The notes beneath the pieces are model-generated. The model had not been told where the DNA came from. It saw only the letters and a list, made by a program, of their open reading frames with translations, and did no database searches. 64,000 nucleotides of DNA from Sphingomonas sp. Leaf339 (GTDB lineage: Bacteria > Pseudomonadota > Alphaproteobacteria > Sphingomonadales > Sphingomonadaceae). How positions within the stretch are numbered: position 1 is the stretch's first letter; every line of letters begins with the position of its first letter. Made by a program: the position numbers and the translations under genes. The stretch covers positions 124,001 through 188,000 of the forward strand of contig NZ_LMRS01000034.1 in assembly GCF_001426195.1 (NCBI RefSeq), given 5' to 3'. Of this stretch, positions 35,686-44,396 are shown one piece after another.

Positions 35686-38600
35686 TCACGCCGCCTTCGG
35701 CAGTGGCAGCGGTGCGCGGTCCGGCATGGGGACCGCCACCGGCGCGGCGATGCTGACCCGGCCGCTTCGTTCCAGCTTTCCCCAGCCGACGCGCGGGCCG
35801 GTCAACGCGGCGAACACGGCGCGCAGGACGACCGCATAGAGCAATTGGCGATAGCCGAAGCGCTGGAGGAGCAGGCGCATCGCGGGAAACGACGTCTCGC
35901 GCGGGTCAAGCCCGAACGCGACCCAGCCGCACGCCAGATCGATCGCGGTGAAGGCGGCCCAGAACGCCGCGACGGTCATCGCATCGCCCCCCGCCAGCGC
36001 CCAGCCGCGATCGGCCACGCGCCAGACGGTGCCGACGATGCTGCCGATTAGCGCCACATCGATCAACGGCGCGGCGAGCGTGAACAGCAACTGGAACAGG
36101 ATCGCCTGTGGGAGGCCGATCATCGCCAATCCGCGCGGACGGCCGCGACCGATCAGCGCACGGTGCTTCCACAGGCATTGCAACGTGCCATAGGCCCAAC
36201 GGAAACGCTGGCGGAATAGCGCGCGCGCGGTTTCCGGTGCCTCGGTCCAGGCGATGGCGTCGATGTCGCAGGCGACGCGCCAGCCCGTGCGCTGGATCGC
36301 GATTGTCAGGTCCTGATCCTCCGCCAGCGTATCGACTGGATAGCCACCCACCTCGTCCAGCGCCGTCCGCCGCCACGCCCCGACCGCGCCGGGAACGACG
36401 GTGATCGCGCCGAGTGCGGCGAGCGCGCGGCGTTCGAGGTTCTGCGCGGTGACATATTCCACCGCCTGCCAGCGGGTGATGAGGTTCACGGCATTGCCGA
36501 TCTTGGCATTGCCAGCGACAGCACCGATTGCGGGATCGGCGAACCAGCGGGTGAGCCGGGCCACCGTGTCGGCCTCGAACTGCGTATCCGCGTCGAGCGC
36601 GATCACCACGTCGCCGCGTGCCACCGACAGCGCGGTGTTCAGCGCCCGCGCCTTGCCGCCGTTTTCCAGCGTGAGCAACCGGACGCGGGGATCGATGCCG
36701 AACGCGGCCGTGACGACGTCGGATGTGCCATCGCTCGACCCGTCGTCGATGACGATCACCTCGATCCGGATGCCGGTGCTCGCCAGAATGCGGCGCACCG
36801 ATGTTTCGATCACGCGCGCTTCGTTGAAGGCGGGGATCAGGACGGAGACGAAGCCCGGCACCAGATGCGGGGCTGCCGCCGGTGGGCCGCCACGGTGCCG
36901 TGCCGCCCATGCCAGCGCGGTCAGCGCCAGTGCCCGGACGATGCCGATCGCGATGATCGCGACGAACATGGCCGACAGGACGTCGCGCACGCCCGCCATG
37001 CCATCAAACAGGCCACGCGTGCCCGACGCGCCGGCGCGCGCGCTGCCGGCCAGCACTGGCATCGCCTGATCCCGCGACAGCCCCGCCAACTGCGAGACGC
37101 CGACCAGATCATAGCCCCGCGCCCGCAGGCCCCGGATGACGCCGGGCAATGCCGCCAACGTCTGGGCGCGGTCGCCGCCGGCGTCGTGCAGCAGCACGAT
37201 CTGGGCGGGTCGTTCGGTCGTCCCCGCCTCAACCTGCGCGATCGTCCGCGCCACGATCGCCGCGGCGCCGGGTGCCTGCCAGTCGAGCGGATCGACGTTC
37301 AGGCCGACGGTCAGATAGCCCATACCGGCGGCGACGCGGGTGGCGTGCAGTTCGTCGCGGCGATCGGGGTCGGCGTCACCCAGAAAAGGCGGCCGGAACA
37401 GACGCATCGCGCGGCCGGTATAGCCTTCGACCAGACGCTCGGTAGCGTTCAGTTCCAGCCGTATCGTGGCCTCCGAGCGTCGGCTGAGATCGGGATGGGT
37501 GGTCGAATGGTTACCCAGTTCGCTGCCCTCCGCCACGATCCGGCGCAGCAGGTCGCCCTGCCCCAGCGCATTCGCGCCGGTGACGAAGAATGTGGCGGGC
37601 GCCCCCTCGCGCTTCAGCACGTCGAGCAGGCGGGGTGTCCACGTCTGGTCCGGGCCGTCGTCGAACGTCAGCGCCACCAGCCTCCGGTGCGCCCCGACGC
37701 GCTGGACGACGTCGGTCGTCGGCAGGTGGGTGAGCGCCGCGTCGCGGATCAGGCCGGCGTCGTCGTAGCGGACGGTACGGCGGCCATCGGCGGCGGCGGC
37801 GTCGAGACGCATCACCTCGCCCGTGCCGCGAACCTCGACACCGGGAGCGGCGGGGATGACGCGCAAGTCGGGCCGTGTGGCGTCCGCCATCGCGGTCCAG
37901 ACATGCGGGTCCTCGGTCCCCAGACGCCACAAGGCTACTGCGGCGGCACCGGTGCGGGCGATCACCTGCATCTGGTTGGCGGCGGTAACGGCGTCGAGAA
38001 GCCAGACGCGGTGTAGCTCGCCACCCCGTCGATAGGCGAAATGGCTGTTGCCGCTCGCCGCATCGAATTGCGGCCCGGTGCCGGCCTGCCGCGCCAGGCT
38101 CCAGGCAGCGGCGATCGACAGCGGTTCGGGATGGCCCGGCGACCAGTCATAAGCGTAATTGGCGATAGCGACGATCGCCCTGTCGCGGCCGGTGTCGGCG
38201 ACCGCTTTCGCGACGACAGCGGCGAACCAGGGTTGCGAGGCGATCGGCCCCGCCTCGCCGCCCATCCAGTGTTCGTCATACGCCATCAGTACCACCCGAT
38301 CGGCCACGCGGGCATAGGCGGCGAGGTCCCAATCGGGGTCGGCGACGGGGGCGGCAATCGCGACCTGCCAGCCACGTGGTGCGAAGCGGGCGTGCAGCTC
38401 GCTCAGGAATTGCCGGTAATGCGGATGCGCGGTCGCGGGCAGGCTTTCGAGATCGAGCATCACCCCGCCGCCGCGTTCCGCCACGACCATAGCGGTCAGG
38501 CGATCGATGAAGGCGGCGCGGGCGGCGGGGTCGGCAAGCAGGCGGGCGGTGGCCTCGCCGTCCCATTCGCCGTCTTCACGGGCGTTCTGCACCATCGGCA

Positions 38601-39045
38601 GCAGGCGCGGAGATCGCTCGGCGGTGGCGAGGATCTTGCGGAGCGCCGGGTCACTTTCATATACGAAGCGGTGATCGGCGCCGGTGACCGTGGCGAGGCC
38701 GGGAACCAGCCAGTCGATCTGACTGACATGGTCGGCGAGCGACCGGCGCGACGGTTCGTCCCATGGCATGTAGAACGCCATGACCGGCGGTCGCCCGGCC
38801 GATACGCCCGGTGTCGCCGCCGGCAACCATGCGCCCTTGGCCGTCGATGCCGCCACCGGATCGACGACGCCTTGTGGCGCGGCGTCATCCACGGCGAAGC
38901 GCAGCGGACTGCGCGGATCGATCGTCATCACCGTCGTCAACAGCCATGCCGCGATGGCCACGACCGCGATGGCGGCGAGGGCCAGCGTACCGCGCACCCA
39001 CAGCGCGCGTCGCCCGGTGGCGTCGTAGAAAATCGGTTGGTTCAA
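35686..39045 (-). CDS. GH18-like / polysaccharide deacetylase / glycosyltransferase 2 fusion
   Basis: A three-domain membrane protein of about 1119 residues. After an N-terminal helix (about 15-36) comes a GH18 chitinase-like domain (about 85-390; GGGVMLDLESLP near 197, YDEHWMGGEAG). A CE4 (NodB) deacetylase follows (about 450-640; LTFDDGPDQTWT and HSTTHPDLS metal motifs). Then come a membrane helix and a GT2 synthase domain of BcsA/NodC/PgaC type (about 730-960; VLIPAFNEARV, DDGSSDGT, DAD, EDQDLT and QRFRW), and C-terminal helices. It probably makes and trims or exports an N-acetylhexosamine polymer. I place the start at TTG 39045, giving LNQPIFYDATGRR as in relatives; an ATG at 39168 gives an unconserved 41-residue extension. 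Confidence 0.87.
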   Translation of the reverse strand: MNQPIFYDATGRRALWVRGTLALAAIAVVAIAAWLLTTVMTIDPRSPLRFAVDDAAPQGVVDPVAASTAKGAWLPAATPGVSAGRPPVMAFYMPWDEPSRRSLADHVSQIDWLVPGLATVTGADHRFVYESDPALRKILATAERSPRLLPMVQNAREDGEWDGEATARLLADPAARAAFIDRLTAMVVAERGGGVMLDLESLPATAHPHYRQFLSELHARFAPRGWQVAIAAPVADPDWDLAAYARVADRVVLMAYDEHWMGGEAGPIASQPWFAAVVAKAVADTGRDRAIVAIANYAYDWSPGHPEPLSIAAAWSLARQAGTGPQFDAASGNSHFAYRRGGELHRVWLLDAVTAANQMQVIARTGAAAVALWRLGTEDPHVWTAMADATRPDLRVIPAAPGVEVRGTGEVMRLDAAAADGRRTVRYDDAGLIRDAALTHLPTTDVVQRVGAHRRLVALTFDDGPDQTWTPRLLDVLKREGAPATFFVTGANALGQGDLLRRIVAEGSELGNHSTTHPDLSRRSEATIRLELNATERLVEGYTGRAMRLFRPPFLGDADPDRRDELHATRVAAGMGYLTVGLNVDPLDWQAPGAAAIVARTIAQVEAGTTERPAQIVLLHDAGGDRAQTLAALPGVIRGLRARGYDLVGVSQLAGLSRDQAMPVLAGSARAGASGTRGLFDGMAGVRDVLSAMFVAIIAIGIVRALALTALAWAARHRGGPPAAAPHLVPGFVSVLIPAFNEARVIETSVRRILASTGIRIEVIVIDDGSSDGTSDVVTAAFGIDPRVRLLTLENGGKARALNTALSVARGDVVIALDADTQFEADTVARLTRWFADPAIGAVAGNAKIGNAVNLITRWQAVEYVTAQNLERRALAALGAITVVPGAVGAWRRTALDEVGGYPVDTLAEDQDLTIAIQRTGWRVACDIDAIAWTEAPETARALFRQRFRWAYGTLQCLWKHRALIGRGRPRGLAMIGLPQAILFQLLFTLAAPLIDVALIGSIVGTVWRVADRGWALAGGDAMTVAAFWAAFTAIDLACGWVAFGLDPRETSFPAMRLLLQRFGYRQLLYAVVLRAVFAALTGPRVGWGKLERSGRVSIAAPVAVPMPDRAPLPLPKAA

Positions 39046-39300
39046 GGGAGCGATCCGAAAAGGGAAGGCCGGCCTAGCCGGAGGTAGTAAAGATGCCGTT
39101 GACGATGGCAGATCGGGTGGCCTTCGCGCCGGTCGACGGATGCGGAAAGTCCCGAAAGTCACACCCACGTACGCGTGCGCACGCGCGAGGGCGGATATCA
39201 GGGTCGGACAGACGGGGAGAAAGAGCGGTCGTCGGTCGGGAATAATCGTTCGCGTCGATGTAGGACAGCCCGGCGTTACGACCGGGATCAGCCTCCTCTC

Positions 39301-39792
39301 TTAACGCCGGTCCAGATCGCGTTGCTTCACGATCGTGCGGCGCATCGGCGCGAGTTTCGCCAGCAGCCGGTTCTGCGCCGCGAAGGACACATGCTCGCGG
39401 CGCATCGCGGCCTGCAGATTTTCGACCAGCGCCGCCATGTCGGCATCCTGGATGCCCATATCGGCATGGGCGGCGGCCATCGTCCGGCCGCTATAGTCGC
39501 AGCCGCCGTTCAGCAGATAGCAGAACTGCTCCTTCAGCGTACGGCGGAGGCGGATCATGTCCTGCCCCTTGAAGATGTCGGAGATGCGCGGATCGGCGAT
39601 GTTGGTCGCGACGAGATCGTCCACGATCCGGCCGACGCCGGCGCTTTCGTGGAACGCCTGCCACATCCGATCATCCGCAAACGGCGTGGCGCCGGCATTG
39701 GCGTTGTGATGCGGATACGGCGCGACGGGCTGCTCACCCGGCGGCGTTGCGGCCTGCGACATCATCAGCAGGATGATCGGGACGAACGACAT
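39301..39792 (-). CDS. Exported group 1 truncated haemoglobin
   Basis: A 163-residue protein with a short hydrophobic N-terminus (MSFVPIILLMMSQAA), read as a signal peptide or anchor, followed by a truncated haemoglobin fold (about 40-160). Family marks are DDLVATNIADPRI (about 58-70), LKEQFCYLLNGGCDYSGRTM (about 86-105; the Gly-Gly and the Tyr-x-Gly-Arg segment) and the proximal His in AHADMGIQD (about 108-116). It should bind haem and O2, NO or similar ligands, and here probably outside the cytoplasm. The gene is the second of a minus-strand pair after DUF3034, with an 11-base gap. It is part of the module described in the findings. Confidence 0.85.
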   Translation of the reverse strand: MSFVPIILLMMSQAATPPGEQPVAPYPHHNANAGATPFADDRMWQAFHESAGVGRIVDDLVATNIADPRISDIFKGQDMIRLRRTLKEQFCYLLNGGCDYSGRTMAAAHADMGIQDADMAALVENLQAAMRREHVSFAAQNRLLAKLAPMRRTIVKQRDLDRR

Positions 39793-39803
39793 GGTCGGAT
39801 ATC

Positions 39804-40673
39804 CTAGAGACTGCCTTGCAGGGAAAGGAACAGGCCGCGCTGACGCTTCACGGTGGCGATGTCGCCCAGATCGACATAGGCGGCGGTCAGCGATGCGTGG
39901 CGATGGAACGCCCAGGCGACGAACAGGTCGTAGCTGTCGTCTTCCTGCGCGAAGCCGAGATTGTCGGGCTTGGTCCGGTATTCCACACCGGCGAGCAAAT
40001 TGGCGGCCAGCAGCTTGCCCGCCGATCCCTCAAACTGCGCGCTGCGGCCGCGGTGGCGGTCGCCGCCGAAGCCGAGGAGGCCAAACTGATTGGCTTTCGT
40101 GAAGCGGACGGTGCCGTTCACGACCATGCCCTGCGCGAGCAATATCTTGGTCGCCGCGATGTAGAAATCGGCGCTCTTGCTTTCGCGCGCACCAACCGCG
40201 CGCAGCACGGGGGCTTTTTCGGCAATGTGGTACTGCACGCCCACGGCCACCTGCGGCATCAGCCGGTCCTGATCCCACACTGCATCGCCCGCCAGCCGCA
40301 ACTTGCCGCCGATGACATGCTGGCCGAAGGTGAAGCCGCGTCCGAGGCCCAGCGCCGCCCCCGCCTTGCGCGTGTCGAAGCGCTGATAGGCATAGGAAAT
40401 CTCGACCCGGTTGGAGAGACCCGCCGCCACGCCGGCCGAGGACAGGTCGAAATCGGGCAGCGCGACATAGGTCACATGGGCGGAGCCGCCCCGGCCATCT
40501 TCGGTTTCGTCCCCCGCGATCAGCGCCCAGGTCGCCAGACCGCCGCCGGCCGCGCCATCGACGCTAGAGACGCCGCCGGTCAGCAAGAGCTTGCCGCCGT
40601 CGCGGCGTTCGTGCGCCATGGCGGGAAAGGCCGCGAAGATGGCGACCGGCAGAAGTAACGCTGACTTGAACAT
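39804..40673 (-). CDS. DUF3034 family exported protein (outer-membrane barrel-like)
   Basis: A 289-residue protein with signal peptide (1-21, ending AMA). The mature protein begins KLLLTGGVSSVDGAAGGGLATWALIAGDE, characteristic of the DUF3034 family, and then shows many alternating strands (RVEISYAYQRFDTRKAG, QVAVGVQYHIA, AGVEYRTKPDN) that end LFLSLQGSL, which suggests an outer-membrane beta barrel. Function is not known. It is divergently transcribed from the cupredoxin gene (100 bases between starts) and precedes the haemoglobin gene. The same partners are, to my knowledge, recurrent around DUF3034. Confidence 0.85.
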   Translation of the reverse strand: MFKSALLLPVAIFAAFPAMAHERRDGGKLLLTGGVSSVDGAAGGGLATWALIAGDETEDGRGGSAHVTYVALPDFDLSSAGVAAGLSNRVEISYAYQRFDTRKAGAALGLGRGFTFGQHVIGGKLRLAGDAVWDQDRLMPQVAVGVQYHIAEKAPVLRAVGARESKSADFYIAATKILLAQGMVVNGTVRFTKANQFGLLGFGGDRHRGRSAQFEGSAGKLLAANLLAGVEYRTKPDNLGFAQEDDSYDLFVAWAFHRHASLTAAYVDLGDIATVKRQRGLFLSLQGSL

Positions 40674-40773
40674 CGATGGCTCCGGTGAGCGTTCCTTGTC
40701 ACCGATCGTCGTTTATTTTCGGTAAATAGTGGCTTCACGGATTGGCAAGCGATCCGTCGTAAAGCGTTGATCC
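40674..40773. promoter_or_regulatory. Divergent promoter region of the haemoglobin/cupredoxin module
   Basis: These 100 bases separate the minus-strand DUF3034 gene from the plus-strand cupredoxin gene and must hold both promoters. An AT-rich stretch TTTATTTTCGGTAAATA lies near the centre (about 40710-40726). No exact known operator is recognised. Confidence 0.45.
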
Positions 40774-41361
40774 ATGTACCGCTTCATCGCTTTCCTGACC
40801 CTGTCGATGCTACCCGCCCCGGCGCTGGCCGCCCCCGTTACGATCGACGTGCGCGGCGCGGACGGTCAGCCACTGGCGGATGCGGTGGTGATGGTCGAGG
40901 TTGCGGGTGGCCCGCGCGCCGTGCCGCATGGCAGCTATGTGATGGAGCAGAAGGCGATCGCGTTTCAGCCGCATGTGCTGATCGTGCCGGTCGGGGCGGC
41001 GGTGTCGTTTCCCAATCGTGATCCGGTGCGCCACCATGTCTATTCATTCTCGAAGGCGAAGAAGTTCGACCTGAAGCTGTACGGGCGCGAGGATCAGCGC
41101 AGCATCGTGTTCGATCAGCCCGGCGTCGTGGCGCTGGGATGCAATATCCATGATTCGATGAACGCGTTCATTATCGTCACCACAACGCCGTTCGCGGCGA
41201 AGACGAACGGCGCGGGCCGTATCGCCCTGACCGACGTTCCCGCCGGCGCGGCGACGATCCGCGTCTGGTCGCCCGGCATCCGTGCGCCGGGCAACGTCCT
41301 GGTCCAGTCCGCGACGATCGCCACCACCGGCCTGTCGACCACGCTGACGATCCGCCGCTGA
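40774..41361 (+). CDS. Exported cupredoxin-like protein (methylamine-utilisation-type)
   Basis: A 195-residue protein with signal peptide (1-19). The cupredoxin domain has a single His in DPVRHHVYSFS (about 87-97) and the Cys-His-Met loop in ALGCNIHDSMNAF (about 120-132), which complete a type 1 copper site. A C-terminal beta segment (about 140-195) resembles a carboxypeptidase regulatory-like fold (FAAKTNGAGRIALTDVPAGA). Proteins like it are often named methylamine utilisation protein, but no methylamine genes are nearby. Start is ATG 40774, and the stop overlaps the GGDEF-EAL start by one base (TGATG at 41359-41363), giving coupled translation. Confidence 0.85.
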   Translation: MYRFIAFLTLSMLPAPALAAPVTIDVRGADGQPLADAVVMVEVAGGPRAVPHGSYVMEQKAIAFQPHVLIVPVGAAVSFPNRDPVRHHVYSFSKAKKFDLKLYGREDQRSIVFDQPGVVALGCNIHDSMNAFIIVTTTPFAAKTNGAGRIALTDVPAGAATIRVWSPGIRAPGNVLVQSATIATTGLSTTLTIRR

Positions 41362-43700
41362 TGCGGATCAGCGTGCCACGGTTCTATCGGCTTCGAACGA
41401 AGCTCGCTGTTCTCTACACGGCCCTGTTCGCGGTCGCGCTGGCGTTGCTGGCGATCACTGCGCAGGTCATGATTCGCGCGAACGCGCAATCATCGGTCCA
41501 GGCCGAGCTGATCGCCAGCGGCAGCGTATATGATCGCTTATGGCAGCTAAGGGCCAAGACGCTGATCGATTCGGCCGATGTGCTGGCGCGTGATTTCGGT
41601 TTTCGTGCCGCTGTTGCGAGCGGGGACCGACCGACGATCGAATCAGCACTCGCGTCGCTCCGCACGCGGGCCGGTGTGCCATATGCGATGGTGGTCGATC
41701 TGAATGGCGGCGTGATCGGGGCGGCGGCAGGGTTGGCACCGATCGTCGCGACGCTGCCAACGGCGTTGCAGGACAATCGGCGGGATGCGGTAATTGCTTC
41801 ACGCAGTAACCTGTTCCGTATCGTCGTCTCGCCGATCCTGGCGCCGACCGAGATCGGCTGGGTCGTGTTCGCCGTGCCGCTGGACACTGCTGAGATGAGC
41901 GGGCTGGAGAAGCTGTCGGCGATCCCGCTGAAGGCGACGATGCTGCGGCGGGATGTCGGCGATCACTGGGTCGCGATCGATGGCACGATCGCCGCCGATC
42001 CGGCCATCGACGCGCTGGTCATGGCGTCGCGAGAGACACGACAACTGGCCACCCTGTCGCTGGCGGACGGTTCGGCCTTCGCACTTGCCAAGCCGCTGCG
42101 AGGACCGGGTGGGCGCGACGAAGCGGCGTTGCTGATCCGATATCCGCTGAGCGCGGCGCTGGCCCCATTCCTGCCGCTTCGCATCGGATTGGCGCTCGCC
42201 GGGCTGATCGGCATCGTACTGGTGGTGATCGCCAGTCGCCGGCTGGCGGGGGACATCGCCGGGCCGATCATGGCGCTCGATATTGCCGCGCGCACGCTGG
42301 AGGAAGGCGAGCGTACCGAAGTGGCCATCAGCGGCCATGACGAGATCGGCCGACTCGCCGAGAGCTTCAATCGGATGTCCGCCGGAATCATCGAACGCGA
42401 ACATCGCATTTCACATATCGCTTTTCATGATTCGCTGACCGGGCTGCCCAACCGGAGTTACTTCCGCCAGTCGCTGGAGCAATCGATCGTCCGGGCCGTG
42501 CGCGCCGGCGAATCGGTGGCCATCCTTTGCCTGGACCTCGACGGGTTCAAGGCGATCAACGACACGCTGGGCCATCCGGTCGGCGATGCGTTGCTACGCA
42601 AGGTGGGCGAGGTACTCGACGCCCTGGCGCCCGACGGGATGGTTGCGCGACTGAGCGGGGACGAGTTCGCGATCATCCTGAGCGGCGCGTTCGATGCCGA
42701 TCGTCCGCGCGCGCTGGCGCAGTCGATTCTGAACGCCACACAGACGCCGATCGTTGTCGATGGTCACCAGATCGCCAGTTCGATCAGCATCGGCATCGCA
42801 ATCGGGCCAAGCGACGGCGCCGATCCCGACCAGTTGCTCAAGAGCGCCGATCTGGCGCTATACCGGGCCAAGCACGACGGACGCGGCGCTTTCCGGTTCT
42901 TCGAGGCATCGCTGGACGAAGCGGCGCGCAAGCGTCGTCAGATGGAGGTGGATCTGCGCGATGCGTTGCAGAACGGCCAGTTCCGCCTGAATTTCCAGCC
43001 AATCTTCGACCTGAAAGCGGACCGGATCGGCGGGTTCGAGGCGTTGCTGCGTTGGGCGCACCCGGTGCGCGGTGAGGTCGGCCCAGCGGAGTTCATTCCG
43101 GTGGCCGAGGAGATCGGCCTGATCACCGTCATCGGCGAATGGGTGATGCACGAGGCGTGTCGTCAGGCCACGGCGTGGCCGGATCATGTGCGGATCGCGG
43201 TGAACGTCTCTCCCCTACAATTCCGGCATCCCGGCTTTCAGGCGGTGATCCTGCAGGCGCTGTCGCGCAGCGGCCTTGCCCCCAATCGGCTTGAGGTGGA
43301 GATTACCGAATCGGTCTTTCTGGCGGGCGAGACGCCGGTGCTGACGCTGTTGCACCGGCTGCGCGAAATGGGTGTTCGCGTGGCGCTGGACGATTTCGGG
43401 ACGGGATATTCCTCGCTCAGCTATCTGCGCAGTTTTCCGTTCGACAAGATAAAGATCGACCGGTCGTTCATCACCGATCTGGCGGCCAACGACAGCAGCT
43501 CGGCGATCGTGCGCGCCATCGTCGATCTAGCGCGCGCGCTGGACATGGAGACCACCGCCGAGGGGGTGGAGGATCGCGATCAACTGGCGCAACTGCGCGA
43601 TCAGGGATGCGGCAACATCCAGGGATATTTCTTCAGCCGTCCTGTTGAGGGCAGCGGCGTCGACGCGCTGCTAAAGACGGTGTTCGCGCAGGCAGCGTGA
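41361..43700 (+). CDS. Membrane-bound GGDEF-EAL cyclic di-GMP enzyme with periplasmic sensor
   Basis: A 779-residue protein that turns over cyclic di-GMP. Two membrane helices (about 12-35 and 266-288) flank a periplasmic sensor region of about 230 residues, likely CACHE-like. Next come HAMP (about 290-345), GGDEF (about 355-510) and EAL (about 525-770). The GGDEF active site is LSGDEFAI, in which Ser replaces the first Gly. The EAL site is GGFEALLRW (about 556-564), with DDFGTGYSSLSYL and KIDRSF retained, so the phosphodiesterase appears complete and the cyclase may be active too. It is the second gene after the cupredoxin and shares translation with it. The periplasmic sensor makes the cupredoxin, haemoglobin and DUF3034 proteins plausible signal partners. 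Confidence 0.92.
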   Translation: MRISVPRFYRLRTKLAVLYTALFAVALALLAITAQVMIRANAQSSVQAELIASGSVYDRLWQLRAKTLIDSADVLARDFGFRAAVASGDRPTIESALASLRTRAGVPYAMVVDLNGGVIGAAAGLAPIVATLPTALQDNRRDAVIASRSNLFRIVVSPILAPTEIGWVVFAVPLDTAEMSGLEKLSAIPLKATMLRRDVGDHWVAIDGTIAADPAIDALVMASRETRQLATLSLADGSAFALAKPLRGPGGRDEAALLIRYPLSAALAPFLPLRIGLALAGLIGIVLVVIASRRLAGDIAGPIMALDIAARTLEEGERTEVAISGHDEIGRLAESFNRMSAGIIEREHRISHIAFHDSLTGLPNRSYFRQSLEQSIVRAVRAGESVAILCLDLDGFKAINDTLGHPVGDALLRKVGEVLDALAPDGMVARLSGDEFAIILSGAFDADRPRALAQSILNATQTPIVVDGHQIASSISIGIAIGPSDGADPDQLLKSADLALYRAKHDGRGAFRFFEASLDEAARKRRQMEVDLRDALQNGQFRLNFQPIFDLKADRIGGFEALLRWAHPVRGEVGPAEFIPVAEEIGLITVIGEWVMHEACRQATAWPDHVRIAVNVSPLQFRHPGFQAVILQALSRSGLAPNRLEVEITESVFLAGETPVLTLLHRLREMGVRVALDDFGTGYSSLSYLRSFPFDKIKIDRSFITDLAANDSSSAIVRAIVDLARALDMETTAEGVEDRDQLAQLRDQGCGNIQGYFFSRPVEGSGVDALLKTVFAQAA

Positions 43701-43709
43701 GCGGTCGCG

Positions 43710-44396
43710 TCAGGTGTCCGCGCGCAGGCGATAGCCGACTCCCAGTTCGTTCGAGATGACGCTGCCGACGGGGTCCGGCGCCTCCAGTTTCTGGCGCAGG
43801 TTGCGGATGACGATGCGCAGATATTCGATGCGGGGATCGTCATCGCCACCCCAGGCGGCATCGATGATCCGGTTGTGGGTGACGACCCGGCCGATATGCC
43901 GGGCCAACACTGCCAGCACGTCATACTCCTTACGTGTCAGGTGCAGTTCGTCCGCGCCGCGATGGACCAATCGCCGGTCGAGATCGATCGTCAGCTCGCC
44001 GCGGCGGACGATCTTGGGCACCGGGTCCGCCGCCCCGCGATGACGCAGCGCGACGCGCAGGCGTGCCAGCAGTTCGTCGGTGTCGAACGGCTTGGTGACG
44101 TAATCGTCCGCACCCAGATCGAGCGCGGCGACCTTTTCGTCGGTGGCGTCGCGCGCCGATACGACGAGAATGGTCGTGTCGCCGCCGCCGCGCAGCAGGG
44201 GGATCAGGCCAAGACCATCGCGATCGGGCAAGCCGAGATCGAGCAGGATGGCGCCAGGATGCTCCGCCGCCGCAACGTGGATCGCGGTTTTGCCGTCCGC
44301 CGCCTCGACCACGTCGTAACCGGCGCGTTCCAGCGTGTTGCGCAACAGGCGGCGGATGGACACCTCGTCATCCACGACAAGTATCTTGGCAGGCAT
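43710..44396 (-). CDS. kdpE: Potassium uptake response regulator
   Basis: A 228-residue OmpR/PhoB-type regulator and last gene of the kdp operon. The receiver domain (about 1-118) has the phosphorylated Asp in ILLDLGLPDRDG (about 50-61) and the switch Lys in DDYVTKPFDTDE. The winged helix (about 130-226) has LTRKEYDVLAVLARH and the C-terminal VISNELGVGYRL. Its ATG overlaps the kdpD stop as ATGA (44394-44398). It activates the kdp promoter at low potassium or high osmolarity. Confidence 0.94.
   Translation of the reverse strand: MPAKILVVDDEVSIRRLLRNTLERAGYDVVEAADGKTAIHVAAAEHPGAILLDLGLPDRDGLGLIPLLRGGGDTTILVVSARDATDEKVAALDLGADDYVTKPFDTDELLARLRVALRHRGAADPVPKIVRRGELTIDLDRRLVHRGADELHLTRKEYDVLAVLARHIGRVVTHNRIIDAAWGGDDDPRIEYLRIVIRNLRQKLEAPDPVGSVISNELGVGYRLRADT

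Noticed and set aside
36865..38016. 383-residue plus-strand frame within the GH18-CE4-GT2 gene
   Set aside because: Shadow of conserved CE4 and GH18 coding sequence on the other strand.
39172..39185. Perfect palindrome CGCGTGCGCACGCG upstream of the fusion gene
   Set aside because: Simple alternating GC-rich sequence that is likely to occur by chance; no flanking promoter or paired site supports an operator.
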